Positions 39,341-48,645 of a stretch of 58,653 nt of DNA are shown in pieces; the first letter of the stretch is position 1, and every line of letters starts with the position of its first letter. The notes under the pieces were generated by a model, which saw only the letters and a list, made by a program, of their open reading frames with translations, did not search any database and was not told the DNA's origin. The position numbers and the translations under genes were made by a program. This DNA is from an uncultured Roseateles sp. (GTDB taxonomy: Bacteria > Pseudomonadota > Gammaproteobacteria > Burkholderiales > Burkholderiaceae_C): positions 1 to 58,653 of the forward strand of contig NZ_CAMFJS010000032.1 in NCBI RefSeq assembly GCF_945956965.1, in the 5' to 3' direction.

Positions 39341-40239
39341 GCTGCCCCTACCACCCACAAGACCCGCAAGACATCCAAAGCCAGCCCGCCCAAAACGCGC
39401 CCGGCCACACCGAGCAAATCGTTCAGCAAGAAGGCGCCCAGCTCGACTTCTCGAAAGACATGAGCTACGGCGACTATCTGCATCTGGACCAGATTCTGGG
39501 CGCCCAGAAGCCGCTTTCGCCCGAGCACAACGAGATGCTCTTCATCGTCCAGCACCAGACCTCGGAGCTGTGGATGAAGCTGATGCTGCATGAGATGGAG
39601 GCTGCCGTGGCCAAGCTGGCGGCAGACCAGCTGCCAGAGTCCTTCAAGATGCTGGCCCGGGTTTCGCGCATCATGGAGCAGCTGGTGCATGCCTGGGACG
39701 TGCTGGCCACCATGACGCCACCGGAGTACTCGGCCATCCGCCCCTACCTCTCGAACAGCAGCGGCTTCCAAAGCGCGCAATACCGCCGCATCGAGTTCAT
39801 GCTGGGCAATAAAAATGCCGCCATGCTCAAGCCCCACGCCCATCGGCCCGACTTGCTGGCCGGGGTGGAAGCCGCCTGGCGCGCGCCTTCGCTGTATGAC
39901 GAGACCCTGCGCCTGATGGCGCGGCGTGGCATTCAGGTCCCGGCCGAAGCCTTGAACCGCGACTGGACCCAGCCCTATGCCGCCAGCGAGGGCGTCAAAG
40001 CGGCCTGGCTGGAGGTCTACCGCCAACCTCAAGCGCACTGGGATCTCTACCAGATGGGTGAAGAGCTGGTCGATCTGGAAGACGCCTTCCGGCTTTGGCG
40101 CTTCCGCCATGTCACCACGGTGGAGCGCGTCATTGGCTTCAAGCGCGGTACCGGCGGCACCTCGGGCGTGGGCTATCTGCGCAAAATGCTGGATGTGGTG
40201 CTCTTCCCCGAACTCTGGGCCTTGCGCACCGAACTTTGA
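39337..40239 (+). CDS. kynA: Tryptophan 2,3-dioxygenase KynA
   Basis: Heme enzyme opening the indole ring of tryptophan to N-formylkynurenine, 300 residues, a cytosolic tetramer. [27 protein letters not shown] and [20 protein letters not shown] are diagnostic; the proximal His is about residue 258. ATG 39337 overlaps the kynU stop as ATGA. Third gene of kynB-kynU-kynA, completing tryptophan to anthranilate. Confidence 0.95.
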   Translation: MSCPYHPQDPQDIQSQPAQNAPGHTEQIVQQEGAQLDFSKDMSYGDYLHLDQILGAQKPLSPEHNEMLFIVQHQTSELWMKLMLHEMEAAVAKLAADQLPESFKMLARVSRIMEQLVHAWDVLATMTPPEYSAIRPYLSNSSGFQSAQYRRIEFMLGNKNAAMLKPHAHRPDLLAGVEAAWRAPSLYDETLRLMARRGIQVPAEALNRDWTQPYAASEGVKAAWLEVYRQPQAHWDLYQMGEELVDLEDAFRLWRFRHVTTVERVIGFKRGTGGTSGVGYLRKMLDVVLFPELWALRTEL

Positions 40240-40309
40240 GGCGCTGAATTCGCAGCCTTGCGAACGGATTTTGGTGTTTAAGCCGCAACGCACAGGCCCG
40301 GCCTTCTGC

Positions 40310-40346
40310 TATAAACCCTTGAGCCCAGCAATCTCGGCTCAAGGAG
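40310..40346 (+). promoter_or_regulatory. Extended -10 promoter and hairpin overlapping the ribosome binding site
   Basis: TGCTATAAA (TATAAA at 40310-40315) fits an extended -10 element. CTTGAGCC (40318-40325) pairs perfectly with GGCTCAAG (40336-40343), whose last bases belong to the AAGGAG ribosome site (40341-40346) of the next gene. If the transcript starts near 40322, the first four stem bases would be lost, weakening the hairpin. Confidence 0.4.
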
Positions 40347-40355
40347 TTTGTGGAC

Positions 40356-41180
40356 ATGGTTCGACGCGACCCGTGGCGCAAGTTTGTCAGCCAACTCGGC
40401 CTGAGTTGCTGCCTGGGCCTTGCCTGCGTGCTCACGCCATGCAGCATTCAAGCCGGCGAAGTGCTGCAGCGGGTGCTGCAATCCCACAAGTTGCGCACCT
40501 GCATCTGGCCGGGTTACTACAGCATCAGCTACCGCAGCCCCCGAACGCAGCAACTCAGCGGCATCGATATCGATCTGGCCAAGGCCTTTGCGCATGATCT
40601 CGGCGTTACCTTGGAGTTTATCGAAACGACCTATGCCCGCCTGATCGATGATCTGAGTCAGGACCGCTGCGATGTGGCCATGTTCGGCATCGCGGTCACA
40701 CCCGAGCGCCAAGCCAGGCTGAGCTTCTCCTCCGCCTATTTACAAAGCGGCATCTACGCCCTGGTGTCACGCAGCAGCCGCGTCATCAAGACCTGGGCCG
40801 ATATTGATCAGCCCGGCGTGCGTGTCGCCATACCGGCAACCAGCTTCATGACACCGATCGTGTCCAGCTGGCTACGCAAAGCGCAAGCAGTCCCGCTGCA
40901 ATTGCAGCAAAGCTACGAGTTGGAGTTGGAATCCGGCCGTGTCGATGTCTTCATGGTTGACTTTCCGTTCAGCCAATACCTGCTCGCCAATACCGACTGG
41001 GTCCGGCGCCTGAGCCCCCCCAAGCCCTTGGCCGCCATGCCTTACGCCTATGCGGTCAAGCCGGGTGACGAAGCCTGGCTACAGCGCTTGAATGAGTTCG
41101 TCAGCGCCATCAAGGCCGATGGACGACTGGCCACCGCCGCCAACAAAAACGGCCTCGCTGAAATCATGGTGCGCCATTGA
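40356..41180 (+). CDS. Amino acid-type periplasmic binding protein coupled to a sensor kinase
   Basis: Solute-binding protein of the PBPb (polar amino acid) family, 274 residues. Signal peptide about 1-36 (LSCCLGLACVLTPCSIQAGE), then LRTCIWPGYYSISYRS, SGIDIDLAKAFAHDLGV and DVAMFGIAVTPERQARLSFS, all typical. ATG 40356 with AAGGAG nine bases upstream was chosen over GTG 40350. No permease or ATPase gene is adjacent; its stop overlaps the start of a membrane histidine kinase, so it is probably the ligand-recognition subunit of a sensor. The ligand is unknown; tryptophan or kynurenine is a guess from the neighbours. Confidence 0.83.
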   Translation: MVRRDPWRKFVSQLGLSCCLGLACVLTPCSIQAGEVLQRVLQSHKLRTCIWPGYYSISYRSPRTQQLSGIDIDLAKAFAHDLGVTLEFIETTYARLIDDLSQDRCDVAMFGIAVTPERQARLSFSSAYLQSGIYALVSRSSRVIKTWADIDQPGVRVAIPATSFMTPIVSSWLRKAQAVPLQLQQSYELELESGRVDVFMVDFPFSQYLLANTDWVRRLSPPKPLAAMPYAYAVKPGDEAWLQRLNEFVSAIKADGRLATAANKNGLAEIMVRH

Positions 41181-43813
41181 GCCCCGGCACCCCTGACACC
41201 AACCCAGCGCCGCCGCCCAGCGTGGCCGCCGGTCCGGCCCGACCGTTTGAGGCGCACGGCGCCTGGGAGGCCGAGCCCAAACGCCCACTGCCCAGCTGGC
41301 TGAATGCCACGCTGGCGCTCTGGGGCACGGCGGCCGTGACGGTTTTGCTCAGCATGCTGGCCATGGGCATGATGTGGCTGAGCTATGCACAAGAGCGGCA
41401 GTCCGAACAGGAGCAGGCCGAACTGTTCGCCAAGAACCTGGAATGGCATACCAATCAGACCCTGGCAGCCACCGAGCTGACCCTGCGCAGCCTGGCCCGC
41501 GAGCTCGACGGTGTTGAGGGCGATGACAAGACCCGCCCCCCTCCCAAACTGGCGGCCCAGCCGCCTGCACGCCAGCAGGAAATCCGCAATCAGCTGCTGC
41601 ATCAAGCACTGGCCACGCGCCCCTTTGTGCGCAGCTTCTCATTGCTCGACGAACAAGGCCTGGTGCTGGCCAGCAGCAACCCAGCCAATATCGGCGCAAG
41701 CCTGTCCTTGGCGCAGCTGAGGGGTTCGGCCCAGCCATTACGAAGTCACCCCGATGGACTGGGTCGCCTGCAAGCCGGGCGCGATCTGCATGAGCGGCTT
41801 GACCCAGGCCGGCAGACGGAGGCTGAGCAGCGGGCTAACGCGAATGCCAATGCCAGTGCCGGTCACAGCAGTGGTCAGTTTTTCGTGCCGCTGAGTCTGC
41901 CGATTAGCCCGCAAGCTGACCGCGGCTATCTGGTCGCCACCCTGAACCCCGCCTATTTTTCGAATGTCTTCGACAGCCAGCTGGGCCGCGGCGGCCATAT
42001 TGCCGCCTTGCTCAGCCTCAATGGTCAGCTGATCGTCGGCAGCGAGGGCTTGAAGCTCACCACCGGCAGCCTGCTGAACCAGCATCTGGTATTCAAACAA
42101 AAGCTACCCACTCAAGAGGAAGGTCAGTACAAGGATATTGGCATGCTGGGCCAGAGCAGCTTGGGCAGCTATCGCCTGACGCACAACTACCCCTGGGTCG
42201 TGATCGTGGAGGTGCCCAACAGCCAGGTGTGGGCCCATGTCCAAGCCGAGTTGCAAGCCGTGCTGGTGGCCTATCTGGGCAGCCTGGGCTTGATGCTGGT
42301 CCTGGGGATGCTGGCTTGGCGCGCCTTGTCGGCCTATGACCAAGCCCACATCGAGTTGGCCCAAATGCACCAAAGTCTGGCGGCCCGCGAGCGTGAGCAA
42401 AGCCTGCTGATCGAAAACGTGCAGGAGCTGATGTTCCGCACCGATACCCAAGGCGTCCTGCAATTCATCAACCATGCCAACTTCCTGACCAGCAAGGATG
42501 GCACGCCGGTCTTGGGTTCGCCCTTCGAAGCCCTGGTGGACGCGCGCGATCATGCCAAGGTCAGCAATCTCTTCCGCAGCGCCAGTGGCTTTCTGAAGCT
42601 GCCGGTAGCCCTGCGCATGTTGGCGCACAAGGGACGGCAGCGGGTGCTGGAGGTCAGCGTAACACCCTTCCGAGATACCGAAGGGCAGTTGGCCGGCTAT
42701 GTCGGCTTCGCCATTGATGTGACCGAGCGCGAAGAGGCCCGCGCCCGCCTACAAGCCCAGCTCGAGTTCACTGCCCGCATGATCGATGTCTGCCCCATTC
42801 CGCTTTATGCCAAAGACGCCTCGCTGCGCTATGTGATGGTCAATCAGGCCTGGAGTGAAATCACCGGCATCGACAAAACCATTGCCATGGGGCGCCGCTT
42901 CAGCGAACTCAAACCGCCCTCCATCGCCACCCCCGTGGAAGAACGCGACCACTGGCTGCTCGGCCACGGCGGCAGCGAGCACAAAGAGATTCATGACAAC
43001 CAGCGAACTTTGTTGACCCACAAAACCGTGTTCACCGACAGCCACGGCAAGATCGCCGGTGTGGTAGGCAGCGCCGTGGACGTCAGCCGCTTCATCGAGG
43101 CCGAAGAGCAAATTCGCGAAGCCCGTGATGCCGCCGAGCAGGCCAATCGCATCAAGACCGAGTTTGTCGCCAATATGAGCCACGAACTGCGCGCGCCGCT
43201 GCAAAGCATCATCGGATTCTCTGAGCTCGGGCAAGCCCGCAGCGGTGAGTCGCCGCGCCTGCAAACCATGTTTCAGCGCATTTTCAGCGCCGGGCATCGC
43301 ATGCTGGAGCTGGTCAACAATCTGCTCGACTTGTCTCGGCTGGAAAGTTCGGTGGGGCATCTCAGCCTGCTCAAGCAGGATTGCCGCCCCTTGATCGAAC
43401 AACTGCTGAACGAGTATGTCTCCTTGGCTACCGAGCGCAAGATCAATTTGCAAGGCCAGTTGGCCGAGCAGCCACTGATGGCTTCGGTGGACGCGGCCCG
43501 GCTTCAACAAGTGCTGCGCAATATGCTGGACAACGCGCTGCGCTTCTCCCCCCCGGATGGCCGCATCGAGCTCAAGGCCGCTTGCGACGCCCAGGGCCTG
43601 CGCATCAGCGTGCGCGACCAGGGTCCAGGCATCCCCGAAGCCGAAATGGAAAGCATTTTTGCCCCCTTCGTCCAGGGCTCGATGAACCAGGGTGGCGCCG
43701 GCTTAGGCCTGGCAATCTGCCGCAAGATCATGAATGCGCACGGCGGCTCCATCAGCGCCCACAATCACCGCGAGGGTGGCGCCTTGTTCGAGCTGCGCCT
43801 ACCGCCTTGCTGA
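41177..43813 (+). CDS. Membrane sensor histidine kinase with two PAS domains
   Basis: An 878-residue kinase: helix 1 (42-70), periplasmic Cache-like sensor (about 71-358), helix 2 (361-383), two PAS domains (about 400-510 and 525-640), HisKA with phospho-acceptor His669 in FVANMSHELRAPLQ, and HATPase (DNALRFSPPDG, DQGPGIPEAE, GGAGLGLAICRKIM). There is no receiver domain, and no response regulator gene is adjacent, so its partner is elsewhere. The likely start is TTG 41177, overlapping the stop of the binding-protein gene. The coupling suggests the binding protein docks on the periplasmic domain. Confidence 0.87.
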   Translation: MSPGTPDTNPAPPPSVAAGPARPFEAHGAWEAEPKRPLPSWLNATLALWGTAAVTVLLSMLAMGMMWLSYAQERQSEQEQAELFAKNLEWHTNQTLAATELTLRSLARELDGVEGDDKTRPPPKLAAQPPARQQEIRNQLLHQALATRPFVRSFSLLDEQGLVLASSNPANIGASLSLAQLRGSAQPLRSHPDGLGRLQAGRDLHERLDPGRQTEAEQRANANANASAGHSSGQFFVPLSLPISPQADRGYLVATLNPAYFSNVFDSQLGRGGHIAALLSLNGQLIVGSEGLKLTTGSLLNQHLVFKQKLPTQEEGQYKDIGMLGQSSLGSYRLTHNYPWVVIVEVPNSQVWAHVQAELQAVLVAYLGSLGLMLVLGMLAWRALSAYDQAHIELAQMHQSLAAREREQSLLIENVQELMFRTDTQGVLQFINHANFLTSKDGTPVLGSPFEALVDARDHAKVSNLFRSASGFLKLPVALRMLAHKGRQRVLEVSVTPFRDTEGQLAGYVGFAIDVTEREEARARLQAQLEFTARMIDVCPIPLYAKDASLRYVMVNQAWSEITGIDKTIAMGRRFSELKPPSIATPVEERDHWLLGHGGSEHKEIHDNQRTLLTHKTVFTDSHGKIAGVVGSAVDVSRFIEAEEQIREARDAAEQANRIKTEFVANMSHELRAPLQSIIGFSELGQARSGESPRLQTMFQRIFSAGHRMLELVNNLLDLSRLESSVGHLSLLKQDCRPLIEQLLNEYVSLATERKINLQGQLAEQPLMASVDAARLQQVLRNMLDNALRFSPPDGRIELKAACDAQGLRISVRDQGPGIPEAEMESIFAPFVQGSMNQGGAGLGLAICRKIMNAHGGSISAHNHREGGALFELRLPPC

Positions 43814-44012
43814 GCGCGACCTGGCAGGACGGTCAGCACACAGCGCACCCCGTGCTGGGCCTCAAGGCTCAGGCGCCTGATGCGGCGCATGGGGCAGCCT
43901 ACAATCCGCCGATATTTTTCGCGGCTCAGACCCGAGCCCCGCCTCACCCTCGCTGACTGAACCCAGTTGGCAGCCGGTGGGCGCGCCACAAAATCGCTGG
44001 AGATTTGCTGCC

Positions 44013-45821
44013 ATGGATTCCCGCACATCCACCATCACGCTGCGCATCGAGCATCTGCGCGACGCCATGAAATCCAATGGCGTGCACGCCGTGCTGGTGC
44101 CCTCCAGCGACCCGCATCTGTCCGAGTACCTGCCCGAGCGCTGGCAGAGCCGGCAATGGCTGTCGGGCTTCACCGGCTCGATGGGCACCTTGGTGGTGAC
44201 GCTGGACCGCGCCGCCCTCTTTGCCGACACCCGCTACTGGACCCAAGCCGAGGCTGAGCTGGCCGGCACCGGCATCACGCTGGAAAAAATCTCCAGCGCC
44301 ATGTCGCCCCAGTTCATCGATTGGATCATTGCCCAGCTCAAGCCCGGCCAAACCCTGGCCGTAGACGGCCAAGTGCTGAGCCTGGCCCTGGCACACACCT
44401 TGCGCGCGGCCATGGCCAAGGCCGGCCTGCAACTGCGCACCGATGTCGACCTGATCGACGCCGTGTGGACCGAGCGCGCCAGCCTGCCGCTGGCCCCCAT
44501 CTACGAACACCTGGCGCCGCACGCCACCAGCAGCCGCGCCGACAAGCTGGCGCAAGTGCGCGCGGCCATGGCGGCCCTGGGCCAAAGCCATCACTTCATC
44601 TCCAGCGTGGACGATGTGGCCTGGCTGCTCAATCTGCGTGGCGCGGATGTGGACTACAACCCGGTGTTCATGGCGCATGCCCTGCTCAGCGAGCAAGACC
44701 TGACCCTGTTTGTCGCCCCCGGCAAGATTGACGCCGCCCTGCAAGCCCGCCTGGCCGCCGATGGCGTGCGCCTGGCCGCTTACGCCGACGCCGCCCCGGC
44801 TCTGGCCGCCCTGCCCGCCGGCGCCCGCGTGCTGATGGACCCTAAGCGTGTCACCCTGGGCCTGCGCGAAGCCGTGCCGGCCCAGGCCAGCGTGCGCGAA
44901 GCCATCAACCCCAGCACCCTGGCCAAGAGCCGCAAGAGCGCGGCCGATGCCGCCTTTGTGCGCGAAGCCATGGCGCAGGACGGCGCCGCGATGTGCGAGT
45001 TCTATGCCTGGTTTGAACAAGCCCAAGGCAAAGAGCGCATCACCGAAATCACCGTCGACGAGCAACTCACGGCCGCCCGCGCCAAGCGCCCCGGCTTTGT
45101 CGGCTTGTCTTTCCCCACCATCGCCGGCTTCAATGCCAACGGCGCCATGCCGCATTACCGCGCCACGGCCGACTCGCATGCGGTGATCGAGGGCAACGGC
45201 CTGCTGCTGATTGACTCCGGCGCGCAATACCTGGGCGGCACCACCGACATCACCCGGGTCTGGCCCATCGGTGAGGTCAGCGCCGCGCAAAAGCGCGACT
45301 ACACCTTGGTGCTCAAGGGCACGCTGAATCTGTCTCGCGCGGTCTTCCCGCAAGGCACGCTCAGCCCCATGCTGGACGCCTTGGCGCGCGCGCCGCTGTG
45401 GGCCCATGGCTTGGACTACGGCCACGGCACCGGTCACGGCGTGGGCTATTTCATGAATGTGCACGAGGGCCCGCAAAGCATCTCCAAGGCCATTCCTGAT
45501 GCGAATATGGCCATGGAGCCGGGCATGATCACCTCGATCGAGCCGGGCCACTACCGTCCAGGCCTGTGGGGCGTGCGGATCGAGAATTTGGTGCTCAATG
45601 TCGCCAAGCCCACCAGCGAGAACGGCGCCTTCGGCCAGATGCTGGCATTCGAGACCCTGACGCTGTGCCCGATCGACACCCGCTGCATCGATATGAGCCT
45701 GATGTCGGCCGAAGACTGCGCCTGGCTGAACAGCTACCACGCCGAGGTGCGCGCCCGCCTGCAGCCGCTGGTGAGCGGCGCGGCGCTGGAATGGCTGATG
45801 GTCCGTACCGAGGCGATCTAA
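44013..45821 (+). CDS. pepP: Xaa-Pro aminopeptidase (M24B)
   Basis: Two-metal aminopeptidase removing residues before proline, 602 residues, cytosolic. It has the long three-domain form of the family: N-terminal creatinase-like domains (1-300) and a catalytic pita-bread domain. Metal ligands appear in LLIDSGAQYLGGTTDITR (two Asp), GHGTGHGVGYF (His), MITSIEPGHY (Glu) and the last Glu in VRIENLVL. ATG 44013 with GGAG upstream was preferred to GTG 43977. A weak -10 (TACAAT, 43900-43905) lies in the 199-base gap before it. Confidence 0.92.
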   Translation: MDSRTSTITLRIEHLRDAMKSNGVHAVLVPSSDPHLSEYLPERWQSRQWLSGFTGSMGTLVVTLDRAALFADTRYWTQAEAELAGTGITLEKISSAMSPQFIDWIIAQLKPGQTLAVDGQVLSLALAHTLRAAMAKAGLQLRTDVDLIDAVWTERASLPLAPIYEHLAPHATSSRADKLAQVRAAMAALGQSHHFISSVDDVAWLLNLRGADVDYNPVFMAHALLSEQDLTLFVAPGKIDAALQARLAADGVRLAAYADAAPALAALPAGARVLMDPKRVTLGLREAVPAQASVREAINPSTLAKSRKSAADAAFVREAMAQDGAAMCEFYAWFEQAQGKERITEITVDEQLTAARAKRPGFVGLSFPTIAGFNANGAMPHYRATADSHAVIEGNGLLLIDSGAQYLGGTTDITRVWPIGEVSAAQKRDYTLVLKGTLNLSRAVFPQGTLSPMLDALARAPLWAHGLDYGHGTGHGVGYFMNVHEGPQSISKAIPDANMAMEPGMITSIEPGHYRPGLWGVRIENLVLNVAKPTSENGAFGQMLAFETLTLCPIDTRCIDMSLMSAEDCAWLNSYHAEVRARLQPLVSGAALEWLMVRTEAI

Positions 45822-45844
45822 ACCGACCAGCCTGGCTGCTTCAC

Positions 45845-45872
45845 GCTAGCCCTCTCGAAGGCGGGGGCTAGC
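45845..45872. terminator. Possible terminator hairpin between convergent genes
   Basis: GCTAGCCC (45845-45852) pairs perfectly with GGGCTAGC (45865-45872), placed 24 bases past the pepP stop and 61 bases past the LytTR regulator stop on the other strand. There is no clear U-tract on either side. Confidence 0.4.
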
Positions 45873-45932
45873 CAATTCAGAAACTGTGCTTCGCCGGCTT
45901 GCGCGCGGCATGCGCACCAGCGCAACGCGCCC

Positions 45933-46793
45933 TCACATCTGCCGGAACAGATGCAGATAGCTGCGGCTCACCGGCAACACTTCGCCGCGGCCGCGCAAGT
46001 GCACATCGGCAGTCTCATTCGCACCGCGGGTGACATGGCTGATGGCGTGCAGATTGACCACCACCGAGCGGTGCACCTGCACGAACTTCTGCGGGTCGAG
46101 TTGTTCCATCAACTCACGGATGGGGGTGCGAATCAGCGCCTCGCCCTCGCTCCACACCACCAGGGTGTATTTCTCGTCGGAGCGCAGGTAGATGATGTCG
46201 TCTACCGGGATCAGCTTCAGCGTGGCGCCGACCGAGGCGCGAATCCACTGCAGAAATGGCTTGGGTTGGGCGCTGCCGTTCGCCGCTGCGGGCGCGCCCT
46301 CGCCATTGCGGTCCAGCTGCGCCAGCAACCGCTCGATACGATCTTCCAAGGCCTGAGTCGTGGCTTGAGTGGCGCTGCTGGCCGTGGCCGGGCTTGCAGC
46401 CGACGCCTCGCGTTCACGTAAGCGTTCCTGCAAGCGCTGCACCGTGTCGGCCAAGCGCTTGTCTTCCAGCGGTTTGACCAGATAGTCCAAAGCCCCTTGA
46501 TCAAAGGCTTGCACCGCGTACTGGTCAAAAGCGGTGACGAAAACGATCTGGGCTCGCCGCGCCAACTGCCGCGCCGCCTCGATGCCATTCAAACCCGGCA
46601 TGTGCACGTCAAGAAAGACGATGTCGGGCTGAAATTCCTCAAATAGCTCCAGCGCCTCGCGCCCATTGCGGGCCTGACCCAGCACCTTCAACTCGGGCCA
46701 GGCGGCCTTGAGCGCGCGCTCCAGGCTGTCGCGCAACAAAGGCTCGTCATCGGCGATCAGGGCCGTGGGTGGCTTGGGCAAGGTGATGTTCAT
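45933..46793 (-). CDS. LytTR-family response regulator
   Basis: Two-component regulator of 286 residues. The receiver domain (1-125) has Asp15/16, phospho-acceptor Asp62 in VFLDVHMPG and Lys in LVKPLED. An Ala/Gln-rich linker (130-180) leads to a LytTR DNA-binding domain (185-286: IIYLRSDEKYTLVV, VHRSVVVNL). It overlaps the histidine kinase gene by four bases, so the two form a pair like LytS/LytR or AlgZ/AlgR. Target genes are not evident in the window. Confidence 0.9.
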   Translation of the reverse strand: MNITLPKPPTALIADDEPLLRDSLERALKAAWPELKVLGQARNGREALELFEEFQPDIVFLDVHMPGLNGIEAARQLARRAQIVFVTAFDQYAVQAFDQGALDYLVKPLEDKRLADTVQRLQERLREREASAASPATASSATQATTQALEDRIERLLAQLDRNGEGAPAAANGSAQPKPFLQWIRASVGATLKLIPVDDIIYLRSDEKYTLVVWSEGEALIRTPIRELMEQLDPQKFVQVHRSVVVNLHAISHVTRGANETADVHLRGRGEVLPVSRSYLHLFRQM

Positions 46794-47884
46794 GGCTGGG
46801 GAAACTCAATCTCGGCGCGCAGGCCATGGGGCAAATTCTCACTCAGGTCCAGGCGCGCCTCGGGGCCGAAGAAGATCTTCAGGCGCTCGCGCAGATTGCG
46901 CAGACCGGTGCCCGAGCCACTGCTCTGGGTCAGACCCACGCCGCTATCGCTGACCCACACGCGGACCTTGCCCGTGTCCAGCTCGGCCGACACCACAATG
47001 CTGCCGCCCTCCTCGCCGGGGTCAATGCCATGCCGAATGGCGTTCTCCACCAAGGTCAGCAAGGCCATGGGCGGAAAGCGCAGGGCGTGGAGCTCGGCCG
47101 GCACGGTGATGTCAAAGCTCAGGCGGTCTGGCATGCGCAGATGCATCAGCTCCAGATAGGCGCGCACCAGGCTCAGCTCGTCGCCCAGGCTGGCGGCCTC
47201 GTTCTGCAAGCGCGGCATGGCGGCGCGCAGATAGGCGATCAGGCTACGCAAAACGGGTGCTGCCTGCGGCGAACCGGTTTCCACCAAGGCGCGCACATTG
47301 GCCAGGGTGTTGAACAAGAAATGCGGCTCCACCTGGGCTTGCAGCAGACGCAGCTGGGCGTCCAGGGTTTGCCGCTCCAACTCGCTGCGCTCCAGATCGA
47401 ATCGCAAAGCCTGGCTGCGCGCCTCGGCATCACGCTGGCGGTAAAGCGAAGCCATGGCCAGCAAGGGCGCCACCACCAGGCCTGAGCCGGAGATGAAGAT
47501 CATACCCATCACCTTGCCCTGGCTGTTGAGCAGGGACTCCAGATCCCCGCCCACCGCCACCACATAGACCAGCAAGGTGGCCAGCGGCACGGTCAAGACC
47601 ACCGCCACCACCTGCAGCAGCCAGCGTGCGATCCAACTCGGCAGCCGGCGCGGCCATTGCCCAGCGGCCGAGAAGGCCAGCAGGCCCAGCAGCCCCACCA
47701 CCAAAGTGCGCCCCAGCAAGACCGAAAACGGCGTGATGAAAATGCCTTCCAAGGCCATGGCCGCCAAGGCCGACAAGACCAGCGACAGCCCCACCCGCGG
47801 CAGGGTCAGATAGGCAATGAACTGCCGCCAAGCCTGCGCATGACTGGGCAAGGCGGGCGCCGACTGTGAAGAATGAGTAGACAT
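46790..47884 (-). CDS. LytS/AlgZ-like sensor histidine kinase
   Basis: Membrane kinase of 364 residues with about four transmembrane helices in the first 155 residues, and no large periplasmic domain. The phospho-acceptor is His188 in VEPHFLFNTLANVRAL, the hallmark of the LytS/YpdA kinases. The ATP domain has LVENAIRHGIDP and SDSGVGL. Its stop codon is overlapped by the regulator start. The signal is unknown. Confidence 0.9.
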   Translation of the reverse strand: MSTHSSQSAPALPSHAQAWRQFIAYLTLPRVGLSLVLSALAAMALEGIFITPFSVLLGRTLVVGLLGLLAFSAAGQWPRRLPSWIARWLLQVVAVVLTVPLATLLVYVVAVGGDLESLLNSQGKVMGMIFISGSGLVVAPLLAMASLYRQRDAEARSQALRFDLERSELERQTLDAQLRLLQAQVEPHFLFNTLANVRALVETGSPQAAPVLRSLIAYLRAAMPRLQNEAASLGDELSLVRAYLELMHLRMPDRLSFDITVPAELHALRFPPMALLTLVENAIRHGIDPGEEGGSIVVSAELDTGKVRVWVSDSGVGLTQSSGSGTGLRNLRERLKIFFGPEARLDLSENLPHGLRAEIEFPQP

Positions 47885-48084
47885 GCCGCAAGGGTAACGG
47901 CAGCACCGGCCTCACAGCGCCGTAGGCGGGGGGCAAAGCGACGAACAACGGTTTGGCGGCGTCAAATGGCTGCCCGGCGCCCGCCCATCAGGCCGTCAGA
48001 CAGCAAGCACAAACCGCCAGCGGGCCGCCAAGCCCATCGGCTGAACACGCGTGCCCGCGCTCAAACCCGAGGCCAAACTGGCTC

Positions 48085-48333
48085 TCAAGCCAGCACCCCC
48101 ACCCGGCACATCACCACCTCGCGCCCGGCATTGATGGCAAAACGCAAGGCCTCGGCCGCCGTGGCCCAGGCGAAACCACCGGCCAGGTTTTCGTCTCGAA
48201 AAGCCTCCTGCCGCTGCCCATCGCCGCGCACCCGCATCACCACCACCGCCGCCACATAGCCGTAGCGATTGGGGCGATCCAAGGCCCCCGCATAGATCCG
48301 AAAATCCCCAGCATCCACTTCGTCGAACTGCAT
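48085..48333 (-). CDS. Small hypothetical protein
   Basis: Predicted 82-residue cytosolic protein that I do not recognise. The start at 48333 has GGGAG at a good distance and begins MQFDEVDAGDFRIYAG. Coding use resembles the neighbours. The middle (YGYVAAVVVMRVRG) and end (AEALRFAINAGREVV) look like a compact alpha/beta fold. It has no signal or membrane segment. The 200-base gap between it and the kinase gene shows nothing. Confidence 0.55.
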   Translation of the reverse strand: MQFDEVDAGDFRIYAGALDRPNRYGYVAAVVVMRVRGDGQRQEAFRDENLAGGFAWATAAEALRFAINAGREVVMCRVGVLA

Positions 48334-48645
48334 GATCACTCCCTGGCGCCCCAACAGCGGCCGCCTGCGGTGCCCACTATCGGCGTTCGCGGGCGCGCAA
48401 GCATCCCACCCATTGGAGGGCACCCGAAAGAGGGATTGGTTAAGTCAAGCTTGCTGGCCGCAGGTTTCAAAGCCCAGCGTCGTAGGAGCGCCCGGCGCGT
48501 CCATTGCGGTGAACGAGGCCGCCTACGAGCTCGCCACACCTACGCTGCCTGGAGGCAAAGCCAGCCGTCTCGCTGCCGAAAATACTGCCGCAAACACCGG
48601 CCAAACCCTATAGTCAGCGCTCCACCACCCTGATCAGGAGCCGCC
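48334..48645. other. Intergenic stretch without a convincing gene
   Basis: This 312-base gap separates divergent genes. The only feature seen is a weak -10 (TATAGT, 48609-48614) upstream of the lipoprotein gene, without a good -35, followed by AGGAG near 48636. Confidence 0.4.

Noticed and set aside
43944-45740. A 598-codon open frame opposite pepP
   Set aside because: Gly/His/Ala-rich shadow of a clear aminopeptidase; no motif, and it runs across the aminopeptidase metal-site codons.
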